A stretch of 64,000 nt of DNA from Notospermus geniculatus (lineage: Eukaryota; Nemertea; Pilidiophora; Heteronemertea; Lineidae): contig NMRB01000208.1 in the NCBI GenBank assembly GCA_002633025.1, forward strand, positions 457,232 to 521,231. Direction: 5' to 3'. Under the pieces are notes generated by a model. The model was not told the DNA's origin, searched no databases, and worked only from the letters and a program-made list of their open reading frames with translations. Below are positions 10,514 to 21,300 of the stretch, piece by piece. The number at the start of each line of letters is the position of its first letter. Position 1 is the first letter of the stretch. The translations under genes were made by a program, and so were the position numbers.

Positions 10514-13500
10514 AGGCAGTCATTGTGTTTACTGAACTTGGTACTCTGTTCAGGTCAGTTACCAGGGAACAATCCCATACATCAATCTGGGTCCTCTCAC
10601 AGTCCGCTGAAGTGACAACAGAAAAGAAATCAGTCCCCATGCATCCTGAAGAAATCAGGATGCCCCCTTCAAGTAGCCATCTAATTGTCCTTTGAAATTT
10701 TAAGCACATCAAAACTTCTGTAAGTCTATTCGCCTCAAGTGTTTTTACGAAGTATTCTACATGTATATTAAAAGTATAGATATGTGGATCTTCGAGAAAG
10801 TGCCTGAGGAAGACCCCTACTGGGGTCGAAAATTTTCAAGTTTCAGAAGACGACTTCTGTTTTTGTATTACTCTGTGTGTCGTTTTTTGTGTGTTTTATT
10901 GGATATATAAAGTATCGATGGAAGGCTACATGTAATGTACCAGAGAATTTCACTGAAACTCACCAGAGAGCTCTGCCAGTTCCTCGACTGTTGGAAATAC
11001 TTTTGGTTTCACATTCTCAAGATAGAATATGACAAGGAGACTCAGGGCGTAGTTAGTCAGGCGTGGCCCGGCGCTGATGTTCCCAGTAATTTCCTTCATC
11101 TTCGCCCAGTAACGGATCGTGTACATCAGAGGTTGGAAGCGAGGGTCGTAATCGCAGTAAAACTGGATGAGACGAGTGTTCACGAGGGCAATCCTGAAGG
11201 AAGATGGAACAGTAATCACCCAGAAACAACAGATTACTGGTATCTTTGGACCAAACCTCATAATATTTTCACAGAGGTGCAATTTTCTAAGTAACCTGCT
11301 TATTACGGTATTTCAGCAGGAAAACCTTCATACACGTTATCTCTGCTGGAGTAGAGTCACGTGAAGTAACAACATCCTTCTTTGTCACTTTCACATTCTG
11401 AACCACAGATTGAGTGAAAACACTTAATTTTGAAACACTGTTCAGCAAAATTCAGGGTTGGTGACATCCACCCCTGAATCACTTAGGAGGGCCTGGACCC
11501 CACTTGCCCCCTTTGCAGAAAAATGTGTCTAGGCCTAGGCTTAGTTATAGACGATTCTCGAATTAGCAGATCTGTGCACTTCCGCTGAAATCGCAACCAC
11601 AACCTTGATCCGAAGCCGGGTGATGTGAGGCAGTCCATGATTCAGCAATGGTCGACTCTGATGCAACGTCTTCGAAGTCACTGTCATGGCGTCTTCTGCG
11701 TCACGTCATTCAGCTTCAGATCGAGGTTGTGGTTGCGATTTCAGCAGAAATGCGCAGATCTTTGTTGTTTATGTAAATTTGAGAATGGTCTATAGACACT
11801 CAGCATCCAGCAACCTCCACGAGATTCTCTGGAATAGTCGTCCCTAAATTACTGACATGACTGTGTCCCTAAGTCCATGTACCAACCTGTTGTTCAAGCT
11901 GAGGTCAACTTTCTTGCCAGTTGGGTTGTGCACGAACCTCACAAGGGGGCACCGATTGCTTGGAATCGTCAGGACGTTCGTCACACCCTTGCCAGACGTT
12001 GTCAAAATCTTCGCCATCAGTTTGGCCTTGTCCAGAACTGGCACTTTCTCCAGTTCGTCGCGGGACATGAACGCCCCTCGCATATTGCGAAATGACTCAA
12101 TATGTTTGACATAAGGATACGGCTTGGGCTGTTTATTTACCTGTATGACATGATAGAAGATACTGCAGAAAACTATGCTTTGCGCCAAGCCGTCTCACTT
12201 GACGCAATGTCACGGCGTTCCACAGTACTCAAGAAGGGACACCTTTTACTCGCCCTTGCAAAGCCACAAGGCACCATGACTTACTGTCCCATGTGACAGA
12301 CATGAAGAGCCAGGGAAGACTAATCCCATATGGCCCAGGCTGGATTGTAACCTGGGACCTCCCACTTGCTGAGCAGACGTGATAAGCTGAGCAGACGTGA
12401 TAACCACAAGGTTATCAGGATTCCTCCCTGTAGTCATGAGGTGAGAATGCCATATGGTGTCTGGTGACAGGTTAATCTTGGGGGTCGGACATAGGCCTAG
12501 TTTTATGTTCCCTGTGTCAAACAGTCCCCCTCTTCCATTCCAAAGACTTATCAAAATCCCTGTTTACCTGCTCCTTCATGATAGGTTTATCCAGATTCAG
12601 ATCCAGGAAGACATCCATATCACTTTCAGCACTTCCAAATCCATTCACGGACGACCCAAACTGATGAATGCTACAACCTGAAGTCAAAACAAAGAAATTT
12701 TTCAGGTCACAATTACCCTGTTCTCCATTAGCCCTTCTGTACCGGTATATCAGCAAACACGACACAGGAGGTCAGTGCCACACAAAAACTAGCATAACAT
12801 TGACAAAACATCCCTTCTGCCAGCATTCAGTGCTTCACAGTTGCTGAGAAAAGGGCAGGGGATCAGTACTGAGTGGCAGGACAGAATGCTCCACCACATC
12901 ATTCTACCCCAAAACACTATGATTAGGCCTAAATATTCAGCCTCAAAAAATCCAACCTGGGAAATATCCACCGAACAGTTCCTGCAGCATGTTGACAACT
13001 GAGGTCCTCAACTCTATATCCTCAGCAGGGAGCTTTAGTTCCTCCACAAGGCGTGTCATTTGATCATCAAGCTAAAAATGCAAAATAAATCTTAGAGGAC
13101 TGGAGGGAGATGGGGAAAAGAGATGACATACTTTACGCCTGACGTGACAAGACAGCACACGAAATAATGTCATCGCGTCATCGTGACGTTCCTTCAGGAA
13201 ACACGTGGTCAATTTGACGACCAACGTGGCCTAGATGACGTCACGTGGGAAACCTCCATAGCCGAAGCCAACAGCAGAAATCTGGATGAGACACTTTGAT
13301 ACGCACTGATGTAGTTTCATCCAGAAGTTTATGGTTCATTTCATCTGTATCTGCAGCAGATGATGGTGCTTCCTTTACGGGTTGCTTTGGTTTGTTGAAC
13401 TTGGCAATATCATATTGTGCTTGATCTTTGTCCTTGTTGCTGTCTTTCAAGACCACATCCATCTGGCAGTCACCCATCCAGTGTTGCTTCTGCTGCTGGG

Positions 13501-14827
13501 AGGTGTGTGCTGAACCAGGCTTCTTGAATGTGACCAAGGCATAGCTCTGAAAGGAGTCAGAATAACAGAGACCTGCATCTCACGGGGCTGGTGCAATATC
13601 ATTGATAATGATAGGCCTATCCCTTTAGGCCTAGCAATTTTCCAGTTTTAAAACCTAAGCCTCGGCCTAATACCAGAAATAGATAAGAGAGGAACTATTT
13701 TTGCTACTGAAATAGGTCTTCTACCTGAAATGAACTTTTCAGTTAATACAGGATATTCCTCTAAAAGAGTGCAGCACCTGACGGGACAGCGTCCAAGACG
13801 TCCCGCACGTCATTCATGATGTTTTGAGGCGAGACGAAAAAAAATCAGATTGTTTCACGACGTCATGATCGCTGAAACAACCGGATTTTTTTTCGAGTCA
13901 CGTCGTGCGTTCAGAAATGACGTGCGGGACGTCATGACGCTGTCCCGTCAGGTGCTGCGCTCTTTTAGAGGAATAGAGTCTATTACACTAACAGAATGAC
14001 TTTTTCTGCAGAAAACTCACATATGATCTGTATTCAACGTAGACATCCTCCACGGGTCCATATCTCTCAAAATACGACCAGAGCTCATTGTCAATGAAAG
14101 GGATCCTGGGAAAATTCCTCACGCGAATTGTGCGACTTATCTTGCCTCCAACAGCACCACCATGTTGCTCCAACATCTTACGATGCTTCTTGCCTCGGTA
14201 GTGGTCTTCAAGAATTGCTTCTGAAATTTTGAGAGAAAAAAGTGCCTTTTAAGTTTTATGGAACGTCTTTACTTTGTCTTAGGCCACTTAAAATTAATTT
14301 CTTGTTTTACATCAGCGACCGGGTCTATTTTTGGCGCCGACCCAAAAAAATTTATATTTTGTATTTTTCCAAAATCGGCAAAATTTCTGCTCTCCAACAA
14401 CGCCAATAACCATAACAGCGCACAAACACGCCATCTAGCGTTAGATATTGTAACTCTGGNCTTAAAACCACAAGGACGCCAAGGTCTTTAAAAAGGCGCC
14501 TCTCAACGTCTTATAGGCCTAATTGTACTAGGGTATAGCTAGGTCTATGTCTTTTAAACATGTCTCAACGTCTTGTTTCGCCAACGTCTTAAAAATGCGG
14601 GTTTAGCCGCCCATACCCACCGACGACGGCAGTTTCATTGGGGCGGACCGCCTCTTCTCAGCCTGACAGTCATGACAGTGGAGAACACTGAATCATGGGC
14701 TAGGAGGGCTGTTGTCTAGGCTAGCTAGCCTATTTCGGTAAGATCTGGAGGTTTATCAAGCAAGTTATGGATTCATTTATGTACCTGAATTAACAGAGAT
14801 ATTGCAAACATCACAGCGGTAATCCAT
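10514..14827 (-). CDS. TUT1: TUT1/Star-PAP terminal uridylyltransferase, exons 1-8 (copy 2, 3' end missing)
   Basis: Eight minus-strand exons: 14785-14827, 14021-14220, 13307-13546, 12957-13071, 12568-12677, 11887-12140, 10964-11193 and 10514-10606. They splice in frame to about 428 codons. Order of domains: matrin/U1-type zinc finger (residues 1-30), RRM (about 45-118), then the polymerase beta-like nucleotidyltransferase with FGSS...DMD (near 206-221), a third acidic position in the VDLSLNNR stretch of exon 6, and the NTR/palm-to-fingers region with the SNYAL-like LTNYAL motif in exon 7. Exon 8 holds the VWDCS motif typical of TUT1. Vertebrate TUT1 is over 800 residues, so the PAP-associated remainder and C-terminus are missing. 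The sequence on the 3' side runs into the N at 10119, so loss by misassembly is likely. Exon borders are my own splice-site reading. Confidence 0.88.
11548..11792. mobile_element. Foldback MITE in TUT1 intron
   Basis: Inverted ends TAGACGATTCTCGAATT / AATTTGAGAATGGTCTA, and inner arms sharing GAAATCGCAACCACAACCT with its complement. TA dinucleotides flank the ends, as in TA-targeting elements. Non-coding. It lies between TUT1 exons 6 (11887-12140) and 7 (10964-11193). Confidence 0.7.
12246..12422 (-). mobile_element. tRNA-derived SINE (family B), copy 2
   Basis: Truncated relative of the element at 655-872, sharing the tRNA-like head and the GTCACATGGGACAG body. It has a short internal duplication of GAGCAGACGTGATAA not seen in the first copy. 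Confidence 0.65.
13747..13982. mobile_element. Long-TIR MITE in TUT1 intron, copy 2 only
   Basis: Arms begin ATTCCTCTAAAAGAG, then CAGCACCTGACGGGACAGCG, and return as the complement up to CTCTTTTAGAGGAAT. The centre contains repeated ACGTC words. Copy 1 (near 3068) reads directly from CAGTTAA into TTACACTAAC, so this is an insertion polymorphism. Target duplication not clear. Confidence 0.8.
14460..14460. other. Single N in copy 2
   Basis: Ambiguous base or zero-length join inside a stretch (about 14284-14480) that differs completely from copy 1 in the TUT1 exon 1-2 intron. Confidence 0.7.
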
Positions 14828-15133
14828 TTTAACGTCTTTGTCGGAAAAATCGGTGTTTCTTTAGGAGCGACGATCATCCGATTGGCAAAGCGAGGCGGCC
14901 GCTTTAGTTATCTGTTCATCCGCTAGGGCGTAAAGCAACCTCTTCGGTGTGAATCTCAGAAGGAGATTATAAAATTGAGCAACCGGTCTGCAGTGACAAA
15001 GCAGGAATTTTGAGCTGTTTTCCTCGTTTAAATAGTGTTATTGGACAATCCAAGCCGTATATCTGTAATCATTCAGTTGAAGATAATAGAAAACAACTTG
15101 TGCAAGATTAGAAATTACAAATTGCCAGCATGG
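14828..15133. promoter_or_regulatory. Head-to-head TUT1/PSMB3 promoter region, copy 2 (shortened)
   Basis: Equivalent of 4107-4620, about 200 bp shorter: the sequence jumps from the end of the GGGCGTAAAGCAACC segment straight to TCTTCGGTGTGAATCTC. The candidate ATG|GTATGA exon-1 end is kept near 15130-15136. If both copies are alleles, this is a promoter length polymorphism affecting two housekeeping genes. Confidence 0.4.
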
Positions 15134-15498
15134 TATGAGAAAAAAGACAAAAAAATAATGAAGCCCTGTCTCCAAAAAAGCATGCTGCTGTGCTGCACTG
15201 CAGTGCACGCAGTGTGCATGTTCATTTGCATGCGAGCACCACCCCAGCAAATAGTCATGACAGTCAGGAGAATTTAGCCTGAAGGGGTAATTGTGTTATA
15301 GAGGTCTTGCGCTTGGCCTGTAGTGTAGCTTCCGTGTTATCAATAGACAATACACAGTTTTGTGATAATACCATACATTCATTACCGTAAACATAGGCCT
15401 TAGCAGGTTGCCATCCATTTTTTGTGAACTTCAACTTGGAGCTTGCAGTTTTCTGCATCCAAATGACATGACAAGGCAATTTTTCCTTTCTTTTTCAG

Positions 15499-16949
15499 AG
15501 TATCTTGGCATATAATGGATCGGCTATCATAGCCATGACTGGGAAAGACTGTGTTGCCATTGCTGCCGATAGGCGCTATGGTGTACAGGCGCAGACTGTC
15601 ACCACAGACTTCCAGAAGATCTTTGAAATGGGTCCGAGGTTGTACATAGGCCTGCCGGGTTTAGCTACAGATGTACAAACAGTGTAAGTGAAACTACGGA
15701 TCTTTGATAATTGTTGATATTTGGGAACAATGAACATAACCATATTCAGTGTTTTTGGTGATTTTCTACTTCTTATTTTCAGTTCACAGCGCTTGGCATT
15801 CCGTCTTAAACTCTATGAACTCCGTGAAAATAGAAGAATCAAACCAAAGACATTTATGAGTATGGTGTCAAATCTATTGTATGAAAGGAGGTGAGTTTTT
15901 TTTTAAAGTTTTCATTGAACCTGGCAGGTCCTGGTCAACTCTGAAATTGTTGTGAAGTATGTCCTCCCTGGGAAGGATTGGAGGTCACCTGGTATAGGCA
16001 TACCCCAGCTTGTAAAGAGGGAGAGTGGCATTTTAAAGTTACTGATTCCTTGGAATGGTTTTCTATTTTGCAGGTTTGGGCCATACTTTATTGAACCTGT
16101 GATAGCGGGTCTTGATCCCATCAGTGACCAACCTTTTATTGCGTCCATGGATCTGATTGGCTGCCCTATGGTAACTGAAGATTTTGTTGTCAGCGGGACG
16201 TGCTCAGAACAAATGTACGGCATGTGTGAGTCATTGTGGAGACCAGATATGGTAAGGACATGTTCAATCAGTACAATACTCTGAATCTCAAGCTGTTATG
16301 GAAACTTTCGGAGCTGAGCCACTAATATGACATTGGCTCTATAGATGTCATTTAGGTTATTCATTTGGAGTGCCTGGAGAAAACCTGCACTGTGAAAAAG
16401 GCACATGGCAAAAGGCTCATGTTGGGTATACTACTGGATCTAAATGGGGATTGAGCCCATAACTTCAAGAGTGTGCAGGCACTATGTTTGCACTCAGCCA
16501 CTCTGACAGCCCTGGCTGTTCCTGATGATACAATTACAAGTACATGTACCTTTGTAAAAAAAATTGTCATTTCTTCTTCAGACCCCTGATGAGTTATTTG
16601 AGCAGATCTCTCAAGCTTTACTGAATGCTGTTGACAGGGACGCTGTATCTGGCTGGGGAGGGATTGTTCACATAATGTAAGTAATGTAGATTGATCAGTC
16701 CATATCTTTTTACGTCTTTCATATCTGCATAGTCTGACCTTTTCACAAATGACTGATGATTCTTTCATCTAATGATGATCATGGATTGTTCCTGTTAAGA
16801 ATATAGGGTTCCTAGAAGTCTCAAGAAGAATCTTGTGAGTACTTGGATACTCCAGTTTCAGGATTGTACCCTTCTAATGAACTCTCTGGTCTATTTTCAG
16901 TGAGAAAGACAAGGTTACAACTAGAACACTGCGAGGCAGAATGGACTAG
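15499..16949 (+). CDS. PSMB3: Proteasome subunit beta type-3 (copy 2)
   Basis: Exons 15499-15683, 15783-15890, 16074-16251, 16582-16676 and 16901-16949 have exactly the same lengths and phases as copy 1 and again sum, with a separate ATG exon, to 205 codons. All splice sites are intact and no stop or frameshift is present. Nucleotide differences from copy 1 that I noticed are synonymous, so both copies look functional. That is what two alleles, or two constrained paralogues, would show. The same SINE sits in the intron before exon 5 (16363-16515), slightly diverged. Confidence 0.96.
16363..16515 (-). mobile_element. tRNA-derived SINE (family C) in PSMB3 intron, copy 2
   Basis: Equivalent of 5921-6085 with a short deletion at the body end. 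The A and B box-like segments are recognisable. Confidence 0.6.
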
Positions 16950-17231
16950 GTAATCAGCTCCAGGGAATTCTTGTATTTCCAAAACATGTTCAAAAGACTT
17001 TGTGACGGTGTGCTCACAGGATTCTGTGTTCACTCTAGATTTGTGGGAAGTCATTACACTGCAGTGACACATGGACAATATGGAGGAATCTATATTGATG
17101 AAGGACTGATAACAGTTGATGATATCAGAATGATCCTACTGGTATGTGCTACGTGTGCAAATTTCAGGTGAAGTTCCGGTAATGTTCTTTGAAAATAAGG
17201 ATGAATGAAGAACAACTGAATGAGATACAAA

Positions 17232-17237
17232 AATAAA
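17232..17237 (+). terminator. PSMB3 poly(A) signal, copy 2
   Basis: AATAAA at the position equivalent to 6802 in copy 1, with the same downstream TGTGTCATTTTTTGTC context. Confidence 0.6.
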
Positions 17238-17239
17238 CA

Positions 17240-17473
17240 AATTTTTCAAATTCTGTGTCATTTTTTGTCTCGCTTTGTTGTCAGTTGCCTCCAACTTGAA
17301 CTTTTCTACCCTGGTAAAGGAATAACTCATTGGAGATTCCTGTACAAAACTGAAGTAAAAGCATAGGTGATTCGTACCATGCTTTTACTCCAGATTTGTA
17401 CAGCATTGTCCAGTGCATTTGTATTGCAAAATTCAAGTAGAAGCATTTACTAGTCTTTATTCATATGACCCAA
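17240..17473. other. PSMB3 3' flank, copy 2
   Basis: Contains diverged AGTAAA-type inverted words (17355-17395 and 17440-17460) like copy 1. No gene seen. Confidence 0.4.
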
Positions 17474-17601
17474 TGGCTGATATTCATAAAAGCTAGAAAA
17501 TGCTTTTACTTCAAGTTTTGGAGTATTTTGTACATTTACATTGGACCTCGCTGTGCAAATAATAAGTAAAAGCATTTGCTAACTTTTATGAATACCAGCC
17601 A
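17474..17601. mobile_element. 38-bp-TIR MITE, copy 2 only
   Basis: 128 bp with inverted ends of about 38 bp that differ at three positions: TGGCTGATATTCATAAAAG... at 17474-17511 and its complement at 17564-17601. The inner tips carry the AAGTAAAAGCATTT word that also occurs alone elsewhere, showing that those stray words are remnants of this family. Copy 1 has the uninterrupted site near 7075 (CCCAATATCACTTC). Confidence 0.85.
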
Positions 17602-18169
17602 TCATCACTTCATGACATGGACTGACAGCCATGCCCGGTGGCGCCGTCCTCCGATTCATAGGTACAACTCCCCTTTAACACGCCACCATCTAGTGGCGCC
17701 ACCTATCCGAAATCAGTCCAACTGAATACACTGTATTCATTTAGTCTTGGCTTGTTGTCAAGAAACACTTCACTGAACACTTTGTGATTGAAATCAGGGC
17801 CTAAACATGCCTGGCGAACGGTATTTTATGGTGTATACTACAGGATAGCATCATAACAGAAGGTGGACAATCATTCCACAAGGTAATTACTAAGTTTTCT
17901 CATGCAATTTCCGATTTGTTGATGAGAGGTGGGCTGGGCCCAGCATCTCTCAGTCCTGTGTACACTGCACGTGCATCTTGTTGAGTACACCTGCACTGAA
18001 ACCATGACTTATGAGATGCTGAGAGGGCTACTGCGTATGTGATCTTGTATCTTGCTTACCATTATATATCATAGCGGTGTTTTTATTGCAGTGATACTAT
18101 TGGGCCTCCAAGATGTAGCTATGCTAGGCTACTCAAACCCAGGCCTAATGTAGCCCTAATGTTGTGCGT

Positions 18170-18460
18170 GGCTTCACCCTGTTCACAGATTCTCAGTTAT
18201 TTATCTGATATTGCTGATAACGGTATTGATGATGATGGGGTGTGATCATACCGCGGTATTCCAATAATATGAATATTTTACCCTGTTCACAGAGGCCTAC
18301 TCAAGAGACCCAGGCCTTCCTAGGCCTCATGTTGTGCGTGGCTTCACCCTGTTCACAGATTCTCAGTTAGGCCTATTTATCTGATCTGATATTGCTGATA
18401 ATGGTATTGATGATGATGGGGTGTGATCATACCGCGGTATTCCAATAATATGAATATTTT
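18170..18460. repeat. Two direct repeats of about 170 bp, copy 2
   Basis: Uninterrupted version of 7650-8100: the unit from GTGCGTGGCTTCACCCTGTT through CATACCGCGGTATTCCAATA occurs twice (starting about 18165 and 18335). Confidence 0.7.
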
Positions 18461-18561
18461 GTTCATGCTTTTTTCTTGTTGGTGGGCCAGGTCGATGTTT
18501 TGTCTGGACAGGATCGAGGCTTCAATTACCGTATTCAAGCTCACATAATGTGTGGATGGAT

Positions 18562-18672
18562 GCATCCTCCCACAGCAGGGGTTTTACCTCGCACCTCTTC
18601 ATCCACTCATATAACATTGTGTGTGGGCGTATGAAGAGGAGCGAGACCAAAACGCTGCTATGGGAGGATGGT
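18562..18672. mobile_element. CATCCTCCCAYAGCAG MITE, copy 2
   Basis: Inverted ends CATCCTCCCACAGCAGGGG / GCTGCTATGGGAGGATG enclose about 80 bp. A relative lies at 33806-33912 in SF3A1. Copy 1 (8198-8226) keeps both tips but has lost the middle, so it looks like an internal-deletion derivative rather than an empty site. Confidence 0.72.
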
Positions 18673-19593
18673 GTGGCTCCAAGTTCCCCATCATCAATTT
18701 ACGAATATGCCAACAGGGCCAACATCGTTTAACAATTGGCATGTAGCGGTATTAACTACCGGGTAACTTCTTATTCAGTGAATTGACAGTATGGATTGGG
18801 CTACACTGGTACCTTTGAACCACCTGTGTGGAAGCAAAAATCACTCTGCTGTTAGCAGTACCGGTATATTTTTCTCACCTTTAAACAGACAAACCTGAAA
18901 ATCTCAGATCTAAAGGTTACATTGCTGGATATTCTGTATTCTGTTGCTGAGAATGCTACAGATTCAGTGAAGTAAAACTTGCGATTATTAATCAAGCTCA
19001 GAATTCGTTTGGCAGAGTACCAGTGTGTAAAGTCGATCTCACTTCAAAGTCCGGCTTCACTTATAAAACCTGAGGCATTATTTGAGAAATAAACTGTGGT
19101 CATCATTATACTTCCTCAATGTGATCCCACAAACATGACAGATCCAAACTGGTTATTATCAAATTCAGTTAGTACATGTATACACTAGTCACATAACAGC
19201 TGTTGATTAGAGTTCACAAATTATTAACGGGTTGTCTTTAACTGCTTATCATATTCATCATGGTACCCGCAGCCATCAATTTCCCATCCAGGCCAATACC
19301 ATGTGAAATTGGCAGGATGTCAATTTCGTTAAATGCAAATTGATGACAATTTTCAACAGGTGTCATAATGGACTATATTTAGTAACTGTTTATGCAGGAG
19401 TTTGTTTAATGTTATACTCAAGTTCCAGTCATGCCTGTGTGGAAAATTCAGCCCCAGAATCCAGTCAGCGCTAGACTTGCGTATGGTAATGCTAGGAGCA
19501 GAAAGACGAGATCTGCCAGGCTATTTTTAGCTATAATGGGAAGATTTTGGGCTGTGAACCTTGTCTACCTTTCTCATTGATGAACGCACGGAC

Positions 19594-19672
19594 ATTGTAT
19601 TTGCTTGGTTAGCCAACAACAATGCGCCAAAACATTGTATTTGCTTGGTTAGCCAACAACAATGTGCCAATA
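19594..19672 (+). repeat. 40-bp tandem duplication, copy 2 only
   Basis: The segment with ATTTGCTTGGTTAGCCAACA is present twice in succession here and once in copy 1 (near 9138). Confidence 0.8.
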
Positions 19673-19949
19673 TGAGATAATCGGTGTAGTAAAGTGAGAT
19701 TCTCGCTGGCGAAGATCCATTCAACATATCACCATAGCCTCATTGTATAGCTGACCTCAGGTTATCAATGTTGAGATTTTCAGGACGCATGGATGGAATT
19801 TTGTGGAAAATTCCAGGTGGGGTGTAGAAAAAGATCAAGTTTTGACCTATATCTTGATAAAGTCAGAGATTAGCCACTGGTGGCAATACTACTAGTAGTT
19901 TCTTTTTCTCACTCAGTGCCGTAGCTGGCAGGACCTGAACATTTGTTCC

Positions 19950-20256
19950 CAGGGTTTCCGCCAGAGGGTAAAATGGGTAAAATTCCGTTCCCTTAAATTT
20001 TTCCAGGGTACGGATCCGTACCCTCAAAAACGTTGGGTAGCCATTTTTCTATGACATGCCTGACGAAACCAAACAACCAGCATGATTGGCGCGGGGATTT
20101 TATGCTTCAAAATACGCCTAAAATGGCACCAAACATTGTTTAAAACCTTTTTAAAAATCCGAAAGAAAAATTTGAAGAAAAAAAATTTTTTCAAAAATTT
20201 TTTTTTTTCAAATTTTTTTGTCCGTACCCTCGTATTTTTTTCTGGCGGAAACCCTG
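19950..20256. mobile_element. CAGGGTTTCCGCCAGA MITE, copy 2 only
   Basis: Ends CAGGGTTTCCGCCAGAGGGTA / TCTGGCGGAAACCCTG with A/T-rich interior. GTTCC is duplicated on both sides and copy 1 has the intact site (TTTGTTCCAGATATG near 9475). A related element is at 21163-21300. Confidence 0.85.
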
Positions 20257-21162
20257 GTTCCAGATATGTCAATCAACAGCATTTTCAAATTTTGGTGGGG
20301 AAATGGCAAAAAATTCTGCTGTGCCCTCTCCTGCTTCCTTCAATCCCATAGGAGGGACCTCCAGTACAGAAATGCGCTAATGTCCAGACATTGAGTCTTG
20401 TTGCCCTTGTTTCAACATGTGACCAGGAGCTGTCAAAACCCAGCCAAGTCGCTGAACACCACAGGATTGATTATGTAGGGAGTGTCATCACAAACACAAC
20501 GGTCTGTTGGTCTGTTGGTGGCAAACAAAGCCTTATCGATTGTGCAACAAAGGGCAGGTATGATCAACACAGTTCACATACCGGATTGTTCCCCCAATAC
20601 CGCTCAGAGTGACACACAAGTTGACCACATTGTATACACATTGCGGTATTGGGGGAACAATCTGGTATTTCCTCTTGGCCCATTCCTTGAGTCCACCCGC
20701 CAAACTAGGCCTGTGCTGTTCTTGGCCTGAACAGAATGGAAAAGTTCCCATTCATCCCCGAGAATTTTTGGCACAGTTTTCGAGACATGAATGATTATTG
20801 GCTGGACCAAGGTGCAGGGAGATATGCCAACACAAATCGCCTGATAGTTATTTGTTTAACAAAAGATTTGCTATTCATGTGGGTCTTTTGTATCGACTTT
20901 GTCTGATGTATTTATCGAGAGAATTACGATTATTGAAAAAGGAATCACGCCAGTCTGCTTATGTCCGAGAATCGCTAAATATTTAGTTGTTGTCAAGGGC
21001 AACACCAATGCAAAGGAGATGAAAATTTGCTTTGAATTGCTTATCCTTTGATGATATGTACAGTCTTACCCTGAAGACTGATTATCTTGCTTTCTTCAAA
21101 ACCTTCGCCTAATTTGAAGGTGGCAGTGTGGATCATGGGTCGTATTTCCCAATTTCATGCAT
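20257..21162. other. No gene supported
   Basis: End of duplicated copy 2 (to 20890), including the inverted pair at 20578-20668, followed by unique AT-rich sequence without convincing exons. Confidence 0.4.
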
Positions 21163-21300
21163 CAGGGTTTCTGCCAGAAATTTTTTTGAGGGTACTGATC
21201 AGCAAAAAAACCATGAAATTAAAAAAATGGCCCTTAATTTTCTGTTCTTTTGAGGGTACTACCATAGTACCCTTATTAGTACCCTCTGGCGGAAACACTG
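21163..21300. mobile_element. CAGGGTTTCYGCCAGA MITE, diverged copy
   Basis: Shorter relative of 19950-20256, with CAGGGTTTCTGCCAGA at the left and CTCTGGCGGAAACACTG at the right, and GAGGGTACT words inside each arm. Flanks show no clear duplication. Confidence 0.7.

Larger units (their letters stand above)
12152..20890. repeat. Duplicated block, copy 2 (TUT1 + PSMB3)
   Basis: Second copy of the 1-10118 block, same order and orientation. Relative to copy 1 it carries private insertions at 13747-13982, 17474-17601 and 19950-20256, a fuller MITE at about 18562-18672 and a 40-bp tandem duplication near 19600. It lacks the copy-1 insertions at 1605-2443, 4868-4958 and 7834-7996. It also lacks about 200 bp of the TUT1/PSMB3 intergenic promoter region (4232-4428 in copy 1). 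PSMB3 coding differences noticed are mostly synonymous. Confidence 0.9.

Noticed and set aside
20082-20351. 89-codon Lys/Phe-rich frame
   Set aside because: It lies in the A/T tract inside a MITE.
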